A DNA stretch of 54,474 nt from Acidimicrobiaceae bacterium. GTDB taxonomy: Bacteria; Actinomycetota; Acidimicrobiia; Acidimicrobiales; Aldehydirespiratoraceae. Of this stretch, positions 13,925-22,592 are shown piece after piece. The stretch is from the NCBI GenBank assembly GCA_026708645.1, contig JAPOUM010000016.1, positions 1-54,474 on the forward strand, given 5' to 3'. A program made the position numbers and the translations under genes. The first letter of the stretch is position 1. Every line of letters begins with the position of its first letter. A model generated the notes under the pieces. It saw only the letters and a list, made by a program, of their open reading frames with translations. It was not told the DNA's origin and searched no databases.

Positions 13925-14467
13925 TCAGCCGAGATCGCTGCGCATCTGCTGCAGCCGGCTGCGCACGCTGCCGTCGATCACGTCGTCTCCGATTTCTGTG
14001 ACTATCCCGCCGACCACACCAGGATCGACCAAGGCGTGTATCTCCACGTCGATTCCAGACGATGCCTTGATGGCCGAGGCCAGCCGGGCCTTCTGGTCGG
14101 CGCTCAACTCCACCGCGCTGCGCACACGCGCCACCCGGCGGTTACGGCCGGCGGCGGCACGGTCGATGACCGCATCGATGATGCCGGCGAGTTCGCCGCC
14201 TCGGCCTGCTGCTATCACCATCGACACCACGGCTTTGGTCGCCTTGTGCGCTCCGCCTGCCAGCAGGTCGTCGCAGATGCGCATGCGGCGCTCGACGTCG
14301 ATGACCGGATCGGCGAGGGCGGACTGCAGCTCGGTGCTGACCCTCAGCGCGGCAGCGAAGCGGGCCAGTTCGGATTCGACTTCACCCGCAGCCCGCTCGG
14401 CGCGCGCCACTGCCAGCACTGCGTCGGCGTAGTCGCCGACGCTCTCGGCTGCGAGATGATCAGCCAT
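13925..14467 (-). CDS. atpH: ATP synthase F1 delta subunit
   Basis: 180-residue peripheral-stalk subunit that fixes F1 to the b subunit (OSCP family). N-terminal helical bundle from YADAVLAVARAERAAGEVESEL, then LQSALADPVIDVERRMRICDDLL. The C-terminal domain ends with the family signature ALVDPGVVGGIVTEIGDDVIDGSVRSRLQQMRSDL. ATG 14467 overlaps the last 8 bases of atpF, implying translational coupling. Usual length for the family. Confidence 0.95.
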   Translation of the reverse strand: MADHLAAESVGDYADAVLAVARAERAAGEVESELARFAAALRVSTELQSALADPVIDVERRMRICDDLLAGGAHKATKAVVSMVIAAGRGGELAGIIDAVIDRAAAGRNRRVARVRSAVELSADQKARLASAIKASSGIDVEIHALVDPGVVGGIVTEIGDDVIDGSVRSRLQQMRSDLG

Positions 14468-15215
14468 TGCCGCGCGAGCCCGCTACCTCGTCGATGTAGC
14501 CGTCGATCAGGGAGCGATGCACTTCGGCGTCGAGGCTGGCGCCGACCACCCGCTCGGCCGCTCCCACAGCTATGGAGGCCACGTCGCCGCGCAGGTCGTC
14601 GATGGCCTGGAGACGGCTCGACTCGATGTCGGCCGCGGCTCTGGTCCGCTGCTCGGCGATGTCGGCCTCGGCGCGGGCTTGCAGATCCTGGCGGAGCTGA
14701 TCGGCCTGGACGCGAGCCTCGTCGATGATCGCCGCGGCGGCCGTCTTGGCTTCGGCCAGCTGCGCCTCGTACTGCGACTTGGTGGTCATGGCCTCGGCTT
14801 TGGCCGTGTCAGCGGCGTCGAGGTCGGCCTGGATCTTCTCGGAGCGGGCGTCCATGGCCCGGCGCACCGCAGGGAAGCCCTTCCACGCCATGAACACGAA
14901 CAAGATCGCGAAAGCGGCGCTTCCCCAGATGATCTCGTCGATTTCGGGCAGGATCGGGCTGGGCGCCTCGACGCAGCCTTCGAGATCGTCCTCGAAATCC
15001 TCCAAGACCTCCTCAGGGCCGTCCTTGAGGGCTTGCAGGCTGCCGTGCTCCTTCTCGGCTTCTTTGGCCTTCTCGAGAACGCACCCGCCGATGGTCTCGC
15101 CCGCGGCCATCGCCGGCGCCGCAGTCGCCAACAGCGTCGCCGAGACGACGAGGGCGGCGGACGCAAGCAGGCGCGCCGCATGGCGCCGCGGGCGCCTCGA
15201 GTTTGTTGCTGCCAT
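14460..15215 (-). CDS. atpF: ATP synthase F0 b subunit with signal peptide and external domain
   Basis: About 251 residues. From the TM segment on (WGSAAFAILFVFMAWKGFPAVRRAMDARSEKIQADLDAADTAK...) it is a normal b subunit: one membrane helix followed by a long coiled coil ending in VHRSLIDGYIDEVAG. It carries an extra 95 or so N-terminal residues: a Sec-type signal peptide (RRHAARLLASAALVVSATLLATAAPAMAAG) and an acidic stretch with two Cys (GGCVLEKAKEAE... and EGCVEAPSPI) that would lie outside the membrane. Start: ATG 15215 is preceded by GAAGGG at good spacing; GTG 15236 is the longer option and touches the atpE stop. A signal-peptide form reportedly recurs in related actinobacteria; I cannot verify that here. 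Confidence 0.92.
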   Translation of the reverse strand: MAATNSRRPRRHAARLLASAALVVSATLLATAAPAMAAGETIGGCVLEKAKEAEKEHGSLQALKDGPEEVLEDFEDDLEGCVEAPSPILPEIDEIIWGSAAFAILFVFMAWKGFPAVRRAMDARSEKIQADLDAADTAKAEAMTTKSQYEAQLAEAKTAAAAIIDEARVQADQLRQDLQARAEADIAEQRTRAAADIESSRLQAIDDLRGDVASIAVGAAERVVGASLDAEVHRSLIDGYIDEVAGSRGNG

Positions 15216-15235
15216 GTTCGCAGTCCCTTCGGCCA

Positions 15236-16324
<1,089 letters not shown>

Positions 16325-16328
<4 letters not shown>

Positions 16329-16864
16329 GGCGTTACTCCGTTGCTTCGCGGCTTCGTTGCTTCAGGCTTCGTGGCGCCAGTGCCGGACGAGCCGCCGAGC
16401 CGCGGCTTCAGGCCCGGGAAGGCCGGAGTCGCCGACACATGGCGAGTCTCGACGATCAGCAAGCCCAGATGGGTGACCAGCAGGCTCACCGCGAAGGGCA
16501 GCAACTCGAACCAGTCGTGATGACGTATCGGCAGCACAGCGGCGGTGACGATAGCAAGGCGCAGAACGTATCCCCCCATCACGGCTGCCATCAGGCCCGC
16601 GGACCCGCTGCGAGCGCCCCAGCGTATGGCGGCCGCGCCCAGCACGAAGTTCACCAGAACCAGCGCCAGAGCCAAACCGGCCGACAGCGTCCCGGCCCAG
16701 CCCCAGCCGAGAGCTCCGGCAGCCAGCAGCGGCGCGGCGAAGAACACCGAGCGGCGCAGCATGTCGCGAGCCACGTCCTGTTCGGGAGCGGCCGACTGAG
16801 CCTCGGCGGGCGACTCCATGCCGACCGTCGCCGCAGCCCTTGACGCAGACCCTGACACAGTCAC
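16325..16864 (-). CDS. atpI: AtpI-like membrane protein of the ATP synthase operon
   Basis: 179-residue protein with four predicted TM segments between about residues 38 and 135 (SVFFAAPLLAAGALGWGW, LSAGLALALVLVNFVLGAAA, LMAAVMGGYVLRLAIVTAAVL, FELLPFAVSLLVTHLGLLI). This topology and position upstream of atpB are those of UncI/AtpI, which assists c-ring assembly. Sequence identity to characterised AtpI is weak, so the symbol is by position and topology. Start GTG 16864 overlaps the previous stop; ATG 16819 is an alternative. The tail after TM4 is Pro/Lys-rich. Confidence 0.75.
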
Positions 16865-17247
16865 AAGCGCCCGGCAGCAACTTCGTCGGCAGGATCTCGG
16901 CCGGCAGCAACTTCGCCGACTCCATCGGCAGGGCCGTCGCCGACGGCGGCAGGGTTGTCCGCGGCGGGATCCTGGGGATGCGCTCCGTAACCGGCGCGGC
17001 GGCGCTCGAGAGCCTGATCGAGCGATGCGTTGTAGGCGCGGGCGAAACTCCAGCCCTGGTAGGCCAGCACCGTCAATCCCAGCAGCAGCGTCATCAAGGG
17101 AAAAGTGCCGAGGCGTTCGTCTAGCAGCCAGCCGCCGAAACCGAAGACGGCGGGAGTGGCTATCAACTCGAAGACCTTCGCCAGCGCGTCTCCCGCCCCG
17201 GCGCGGATCTCACGCGACTCGGCGCGCGTCCTGCTGCTGGCGTCCAT
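16861..17247 (-). CDS. AtpZ-like small membrane protein
   Basis: 128 residues with two TM helices (FELIATPAVFGFGGWLLDERLG and FPLMTLLLGLTVLAYQGWSFA), the pattern of the AtpZ/F0F1-ATPase-associated protein family, often the first gene of actinobacterial and clostridial atp operons; AtpZ-AtpI pairs have been linked to c-ring assembly and divalent-cation transport. The C-terminal third is a low-complexity Ala/Asp/Gly tail with an internal GEVAAGRDPADEVAAGR duplication. It starts 33 bp after rpmE2. Confidence 0.7.
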   Translation of the reverse strand: MDASSRTRAESREIRAGAGDALAKVFELIATPAVFGFGGWLLDERLGTFPLMTLLLGLTVLAYQGWSFARAYNASLDQALERRRAGYGAHPQDPAADNPAAVGDGPADGVGEVAAGRDPADEVAAGRL

Positions 17248-17280
17248 AGGCGAAGAAGTTCGCAGGTCCCGGTGCGGCGG

Positions 17281-17538
17281 CTACTTGCGAGCCTTGCGCT
17301 GCCCGTAGCGGCGCTCGAAACGCTCCACTCGACCGGCCGTGTCGACGATCTGCATGGTTCCGGTGAAGAACGGGTGGCTGGCGCTCGATATCTCCACCTT
17401 GGCCAACGGGTAGGTGTTGCCGTCGGACCACTCGACGGTGTCGTCGGTGGCGATGGTGGAACGTGTCAGAAACGAGGTGCCGGCGGACTGATCCGAGAAG
17501 ACGACCAGCCGGTACTCGGGGTGAATGTCGGTCTTCAT
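17281..17538 (-). CDS. rpmE2: 50S ribosomal protein L31, type B (no zinc ligands)
   Basis: 85 residues, [29 protein letters not shown], then [27 protein letters not shown]...[11 protein letters not shown], the type-B L31 signature. The CxxC/Cys zinc site of type-A L31 is absent. Such C-minus paralogues are usually induced under zinc starvation, replacing the zinc-binding form, yet here the C-minus form sits at the canonical rho-rpmE-atp locus, so it may be the only L31. ATG 17538 follows an adjacent TTG. No Zur-like site was found just upstream. Confidence 0.93.
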   Translation of the reverse strand: MKTDIHPEYRLVVFSDQSAGTSFLTRSTIATDDTVEWSDGNTYPLAKVEISSASHPFFTGTMQIVDTAGRVERFERRYGQRKARK

Positions 17539-17612
17539 CAAGGCACCAGTGTGTTGGCCGATCCGTCCTCTCGCAACCCCGGCAGCGACGAACTTTTCGG
17601 CGGCGGTCGTGT

Positions 17613-19190
17613 TCAGACCAGCAGCTCGGCGTTTGAGGCGCTGTCGTTCAGCTTGGACAGCATTGTCTTGAGGGCTTCGACCACGGCCGTCGGGTGATCG
17701 GCAGGCCCGTCCACGAGGCTGCGCCGCAGTCGCTGCAACTTCTCGACCTCATCGGCGTCCAGGAAGCGGTCGGCGTCACGCGACACCGAAGCGAGCACGT
17801 CAACGGCCGGGAACAGTCCCAGCCGCGCGGCCCAACGGTCGAGGCACACCTCGGTGTTGGCGGCGCCCAGGAACTCGTCGCTGAGCACCTCCGACAGCGG
17901 GCCGGCGCCGCCCGTGGCCAGAGAGGCGATCATCGTCAGCGACCCGCCTTCGGAGATGTTGCGGCCCGAGCCGAAGAGCTTCTTGGGCATGTGTACCGCA
18001 CCGCTCTCGATGCTGTTGTTCCAGCTCCTGCCCGAACTGGAGAACGCCGAGTTGTAGGCCTGCGCCAAAGCGGTGAGGCTGTCGACCACCACGGCCACGT
18101 TCATGCCCGACTCGACCAGACGCTTGGCCCGCTCGATGGTCATCTCGGCGGTCAGCACATGATCTTCGGGGTTCTGGTCGAAGGTGGTGGCGGCGACTTC
18201 GCCGTTATGCACGCAACGCCTCACCTCGGTGACGTCCTCGGGGCGCTGATCCAAGAACAGCGCCATCACAAAAATGTCAGGCTCGTTCATTTCGATGGCG
18301 GCGACCAACGCCGTGAGCACCCCGGTGACGCCGGAGCGGCGAGGCCCCTTCACCAAGACTCTCTGGCCGACGCCGACGGGCGCGATCAGATCGATCAGCC
18401 GCGTCGTCAAAGCCCCGGCGTCTTCGGCCTGCGCCAAACCCAGGCGCCGTCCTGCGTGAATCGGGGTCATCTCATCGAACAGCGGCCGGTCTTTCAGCCC
18501 TGCGGGCTCGCCGTTGATGCTCTCGAGGGTGAGCAGAGCCGGATTCTTCTCGGTGCGGTTGGCGGGTCGGGAGGTGCCTGTCAGGTGATCCCCGCGACGC
18601 AATCCGAATTGGCGGATCGTCTTGACTGCCACATAGGCGTCGTTGCGGTTCGGCAGGCAGCCGTCCACCCGCAGGAAGCCGTAACCCTCGTCGCGCAGGT
18701 CGAGGCGTCCCGACACCGCCACCGGGTCGCCGTCCCAGCCGTCGTCGCGGTCGCGGTCGCGGTCGCGACTGCGGCGACGGCGGCGGCGGTTGCCGGTGTC
18801 CATCTCGTCTTCGACCCGCTCGCTTCCGCTCATTGCGTCGCTGTCGCCGACCGGCGCCTCGCCGGCGCCGCCGTTGACGTTTTCGTTTTCGCCTTCCTGG
18901 TCTTCGCCTTCCTGGTCGTCGGGACGCGCCGTGGGATCAGGCTCAGCCGAGGGCCTCGACGAGGCGTCTCCCGGAACGGCGAAGTCGTCTGCTGCATGAG
19001 GCGCGTCCGACGGGCCTCTCGCCGCCGGCGGCGCCGAGCCTCCGCCGGCGGTCAGATCGATGATCATCTGGATGATCTCGTCCTTGCGGGCTCGGCTCGA
19101 AGGTCTGGCGCCAAGCGCGGCAGCGATCTGGTTGAGTTCGCTGCGATCTTTGCGTTGCAGCGTCGACCGCCGCATCTCAGTCGCTTCCAC
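17613..19190 (-). CDS. rho: Transcription termination factor Rho homologue with degenerate ATPase site
   Basis: 525 residues, standard Rho architecture: N-terminal SAP-like helices (about 10-47), an Asp/Glu/Gly then Arg-rich insert (50-150, ending [21 protein letters not shown]), the cold-shock RNA-binding domain ([19 protein letters not shown], 169-187), and the RecA-type motor (about 240-525). The motor has unusual substitutions: Walker A is GPRRSGVTG (282-290), with Val288 where the invariant Lys should be; the catalytic Glu of the DERPEEV motif is Gln315 (LDQRPEDV); the Arg of LTRLARAYN is replaced (LTALAQAYN). Walker B Asp370 and an Arg (471) at the arginine-finger position remain. The DNA confirms these codons. 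RNA binding may survive without ATP-driven translocation. Start GTG 19190; ATG 19175 is possible. Confidence 0.9.
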   Translation of the reverse strand: MEATEMRRSTLQRKDRSELNQIAAALGARPSSRARKDEIIQMIIDLTAGGGSAPPAARGPSDAPHAADDFAVPGDASSRPSAEPDPTARPDDQEGEDQEGENENVNGGAGEAPVGDSDAMSGSERVEDEMDTGNRRRRRRSRDRDRDRDDGWDGDPVAVSGRLDLRDEGYGFLRVDGCLPNRNDAYVAVKTIRQFGLRRGDHLTGTSRPANRTEKNPALLTLESINGEPAGLKDRPLFDEMTPIHAGRRLGLAQAEDAGALTTRLIDLIAPVGVGQRVLVKGPRRSGVTGVLTALVAAIEMNEPDIFVMALFLDQRPEDVTEVRRCVHNGEVAATTFDQNPEDHVLTAEMTIERAKRLVESGMNVAVVVDSLTALAQAYNSAFSSSGRSWNNSIESGAVHMPKKLFGSGRNISEGGSLTMIASLATGGAGPLSEVLSDEFLGAANTEVCLDRWAARLGLFPAVDVLASVSRDADRFLDADEVEKLQRLRRSLVDGPADHPTAVVEALKTMLSKLNDSASNAELLV

Positions 19191-19402
19191 GGGATGAATT
19201 TCTCTCCGTCGTCGTATTCAGATAAGTCCCGGCTCGGCGAAGTGCCGCACCACGAGCCGACGCCTGCCTTCACGTCGAAAGCGCGAGGCGACGCCCGCAG
19301 GCTAAAGGCTGACCCGGGCGAACCGCAACCAGCGCGGCTTCTTCGATGAGATCCCGAATCCTGCCGGCTGCAATTCCAGTCGCTGAAAGCTGCGAGCGAG
19401 TG

Positions 19403-20905
19403 CTAAGAGCGCCGGGCTGAGCGAACGAAGGCTTTGACGGCTGACACGTCGTTGGGAAGCGACGTGCAACGCTCGGGCCGCTCGGCCGCGTCCGCCAGAG
19501 CCGCAGGCGGATCGGGGGCTCGTCCCGTGGCCAGCGCCACCGCTTCGGGGAACTTGGCCGGATGGGCCGTCGCCAGCGACACGACCAGCTCGCCGGGACG
19601 GCGGCAGCGCTCGGCCACGCCCACCCCCACGGCGGTGTGCGGGTCGATGAACATCCGCGATTCGGCGTGGACGCGGCGCATGACTTCGAGAGTCTCGGCG
19701 TCGTCGAGCCTCTCGCCGGCAAAACGCTCACGGATGCGCCGATGCTGCGAGGGGCTCAGCTTGACCCTGCGGCAGGCGCGGAACTGCTGCAGCAGCGCCG
19801 CTGTGGCGGCGCCGTCGCTGTCGCACAACTCGAACAGCAGACGCTCGAGGTTGGACGAGATCTGGATGTCCATGCTCGGCGACAGAGTGGGCTTCACGTC
19901 ATGGGCGACCAGCTCACCGGTCTCCAGAAGGCGGCTGAGTATGTCGTTGCTGTTGGAGGCGACGATCAGCCGGTCGATCGCCAGCCCCATGCGCTGCGCA
20001 TAGTGGCCGGCCAGAACGTTGCCGAAGTTGCCGGTGGGCACGCAGAACGTGACCGGGCGCCCGTCTGCGGCCAGACGGCGAGCAGCCCATACGTAGTAGA
20101 CGATCTGAGCCGCCACTCGGGCCCAGTTGATCGAGTTGACCGCGGCCAGCCGCATGTCGCGGCGGAAAGCCTCGTCCGCGAACATCGCCTTGACCAGATC
20201 CTGGCAGTCGTCGAAGGTGCCGTCGAGAGCCACCGCGTGGACATTGGCAGCGTCCAGAGTGGTCATCTGGCGTCGCTGGATCTCGCTGGTGCGCCCTGCG
20301 GGATGCAGCACCACGATGTCGAGGCGGTCACGTCCGGCCACTGCCTCCATGGCCGCCGAGCCGGTGTCGCCGGAGGTGGCGGCCACGATCATGGCCCGCT
20401 CGCCGCGGCGCTGCAGCTCGTGGTCGAACATCCGGGCCACCACCTGCAAGGCGATGTCCTTGAAAGCGAACGTCGGGCCGTGGAAGAGCTCGAGAAGCCA
20501 GTGATCCTCGGCTAGCTCCACCAGCGGGCACACTTCGGGCCGGGCGAATCCGCAGTAGGCGTCGCGGGCCATGGCCGTGAGCTCGTCGACGGTCAGGGCC
20601 TCGCCCACGTAAGGGGCCATGAGTCGGGCGGCCAGCTCGGCGTAGCCGAACATGCCGGCGGCTCGGCCGGACGCGTCCTGCGGCGCCGCCGGCAGCTCGG
20701 ACGGCTCAAACAGCGCTTCAGACTGTCCGTGCGGCGCCTCCGGCAGCTCGGACGACACGGGCAGCGCTGCGGGCAGTTCCGGCAGTTCGGGCACTCGCTC
20801 GGGGACGTAGAGTCCCCCGTCGGGCGCCAGACCGGCGAGCAGCACATCGTCGAAGGCGAGCCGCTGCCGACGCTGCGGCGCCGACCGGGTGCTCACATAG
20901 CGCAT
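19403..20905 (-). CDS. thrC: Threonine synthase
   Basis: 500-residue PLP enzyme converting O-phosphohomoserine to threonine. The cofactor Lys is in GPTFAFKDIALQ; the phosphate-binding and substrate loops include ATSGDTGSAAMEA and VPTGNFGNVLAGHYA. It belongs to the longer, N-terminally extended class (like E. coli/yeast), not the short plant-type class. Residues 37-75 hold an unusual insert of Pro/Leu/Ser repeats (SELPEAPHGQSEA, SELPAAPQD). ATG 20905 preferred over TTG 20914. It stands between hom and rho, with 212 bp to rho and 186 bp from hom; thrB is not next to it. Confidence 0.95.
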   Translation of the reverse strand: MRYVSTRSAPQRRQRLAFDDVLLAGLAPDGGLYVPERVPELPELPAALPVSSELPEAPHGQSEALFEPSELPAAPQDASGRAAGMFGYAELAARLMAPYVGEALTVDELTAMARDAYCGFARPEVCPLVELAEDHWLLELFHGPTFAFKDIALQVVARMFDHELQRRGERAMIVAATSGDTGSAAMEAVAGRDRLDIVVLHPAGRTSEIQRRQMTTLDAANVHAVALDGTFDDCQDLVKAMFADEAFRRDMRLAAVNSINWARVAAQIVYYVWAARRLAADGRPVTFCVPTGNFGNVLAGHYAQRMGLAIDRLIVASNSNDILSRLLETGELVAHDVKPTLSPSMDIQISSNLERLLFELCDSDGAATAALLQQFRACRRVKLSPSQHRRIRERFAGERLDDAETLEVMRRVHAESRMFIDPHTAVGVGVAERCRRPGELVVSLATAHPAKFPEAVALATGRAPDPPAALADAAERPERCTSLPNDVSAVKAFVRSARRS

Positions 20906-20992
20906 GCTGCCCAAGACTGCTCACACCGCCCGACGTCGACGGCCCGAGCCGCTCGCATCAGCCGCTGTGCGAGGCATGCCATCAGCCATGAA

Positions 20993-21087
20993 ACGAGCGG
21001 CGCGGCGCGCTGCTGCTGGTCGCGTTCGCCTGCCGGATGGTGCGACAGACCGCGCAGAGATGACACGAGCGGCGCGGCGCGCTGCTG
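20993..21087. repeat. Spaced 23-bp direct repeat between hom and thrC
   Basis: The sequence ACGAGCGGCGCGGCGCG, extended to 23 bp by CTGCTG, occurs at 20993-21015 and 21065-21087, starts 72 bp apart. Surrounding bases are also partly alike (an ATGA or ATGAC precedes each copy). The repeat lies in the 186-bp gap just past the hom stop and upstream of thrC. No gene is supported there. Confidence 0.75.
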
Positions 21088-21091
21088 CGGG

Positions 21092-22411
21092 TCACCTAGG
21101 CCGGCTTTCCTCGCCGATCACCCTGATGACGTTGCCGAGCTCATGCACTTCTCGCAGGCCGCTCAGGTCGCGCTGCGTGGCCCGCAGGTCGCGCTCGCGG
21201 CATTGATGGGTGATGAACACCAGCCGGGCGTCGTCGCCGAGCCCGTGCTGCTGCATCGAACGGATCGACACTCCGTGACGGCCGAACACTGCGGCCACCG
21301 AAGCCAGCACCCCCGGCTTGTCGGCCACCTCGAGGCTCAAATAGTAGGCCGTGCGCAGATCGTCGATCGAGCGGATCCTCGCCGGAGCGAGACGGCCGAT
21401 CCTGCCCGAAGCCCCCGAGCTGAGATTCACGGCCGCGTCCACGAGATCGCCGAGCACCGCACCGGCCGTGGGGCGGCCCCCGGCGCCGCGCCCGTAGAAC
21501 ATCAACTCCCCCACCGCGTCACCCTGGACGAACACCGCGTTGAAGCTGTCGCGCACGCCGGCCAGCGGATGCTGCAACGGCACCATGGCCGGATGCACCC
21601 GCACCGCCACTTCGGGGAGGCCCGGATCGTCGCTGTCGATGACGGTGGCGCGCTCAGCCACAGCGACCGCTTTGACCGTGAATCCCAGCCGGCGGGCCAT
21701 CTCGATGTCGTGGGGGGTGATCCGAGTGATCCCCTCGTGGTAGACGTCGCCTGCCACCACCTCCACACCGAAAGCGACCGTGGCGATGATCGCGGCTTTC
21801 GCCGCAGCGTCGAACCCTTCGACGTCGGCGCTGGGGTCGCTCTCGGCGTAACCCAGGCTCTGGGCCTCGCTCAAGGCCTCGTCGAAGCCTGCGCCGTGTT
21901 CTGACATCTGAGTGAGGATGTAGTTGGTGGTGCCGTTGACTATGCCCATGATCCGCTGCAGCGGCTCAGCGGCTAGCGACTCGCGCAACGGGCGGATCAG
22001 AGGGATGGCCCCCGCGACCGCCGCTTCGAACAGCAGATCCACCCCGACTTCGTCGGCGGCGCCGAAAAGCTCGGCGCCATGGTTGGCCAGCAGTTCCTTG
22101 TTGGCTGTCACCACCGGCTTTTTGGCGTCGATGGCCTGGCGCAGCAGCGTGCGCGCCGGCTCTATTCCGCCGATCACCTCGACCACCACGTCGATCTCGG
22201 GATCGGTCACAACGTCGGCTGCGCTGTCGCAGAACACCGACGGCGCCATCGGCAGGCCGCGGTCTTTGGAGGCGGAGCGCACCGCTATACGGCTGATCTC
22301 GAGTTCGATGCCGGTTCGGGCTGCGATCACGGCGCGTTGCTCGCCGAGCAGGGCGACGAGACCCGCACCGACGTTGCCGCAGCCGAGCAGGCCTACACGA
22401 AGTCGCTTCAT
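21092..22411 (-). CDS. hom: Homoserine dehydrogenase with C-terminal ACT domain
   Basis: 439 residues. Reduces aspartate semialdehyde to homoserine for threonine and methionine synthesis. N-terminal NAD(P) fold VGLLGCGNVGAGL (6-18), then VVTANKELLA with the catalytic-region Lys, and the catalytic-domain signature IMGIVNGTTNYILTQM. From about residue 355 an ACT domain (YYLSLEVADKPGVLASVAAVFGRHGVSIRS) should give threonine feedback control. ATG 22411. First gene of the hom-thrC pair. The 181-bp upstream gap contains one copy of a dispersed motif (22547-22577). Confidence 0.96.
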   Translation of the reverse strand: MKRLRVGLLGCGNVGAGLVALLGEQRAVIAARTGIELEISRIAVRSASKDRGLPMAPSVFCDSAADVVTDPEIDVVVEVIGGIEPARTLLRQAIDAKKPVVTANKELLANHGAELFGAADEVGVDLLFEAAVAGAIPLIRPLRESLAAEPLQRIMGIVNGTTNYILTQMSEHGAGFDEALSEAQSLGYAESDPSADVEGFDAAAKAAIIATVAFGVEVVAGDVYHEGITRITPHDIEMARRLGFTVKAVAVAERATVIDSDDPGLPEVAVRVHPAMVPLQHPLAGVRDSFNAVFVQGDAVGELMFYGRGAGGRPTAGAVLGDLVDAAVNLSSGASGRIGRLAPARIRSIDDLRTAYYLSLEVADKPGVLASVAAVFGRHGVSIRSMQQHGLGDDARLVFITHQCRERDLRATQRDLSGLREVHELGNVIRVIGEESRPR

Positions 22412-22546
22412 CTCCGCAAAGCTACCGGTGGCTCAGAGCCTCTGAGTCAGAGCTGCCCACCCAGAACCCACCAGCAGATCACGATATCAACCATGAACAT
22501 GATCCTTACCGCGCCTCAGCACCAAACCGCGTGCCTTCAGACCACG

Positions 22547-22577
22547 CCAGACACACAAAAATTCTGACAGGCCCCGG
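22547..22577. repeat. Dispersed intergenic motif, copy 1 of 3
   Basis: A stretch with core AAATTCTGACAGGCCCC that matches the copy at 27577-27600 in about 27 of 35 positions and, more loosely, 25660-25687. All three share TTCTGACNGGCC preceded by an A-rich box. Each lies in a gap next to the 5' or 3' end of an unrelated gene. Function unknown. Confidence 0.5.
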
Positions 22578-22592
22578 CGATCGGGAGACTAT

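Noticed and set aside
17694..19349. 551-codon plus-strand frame opposite rho
   Set aside because: Antisense shadow of rho; no recognisable motif.
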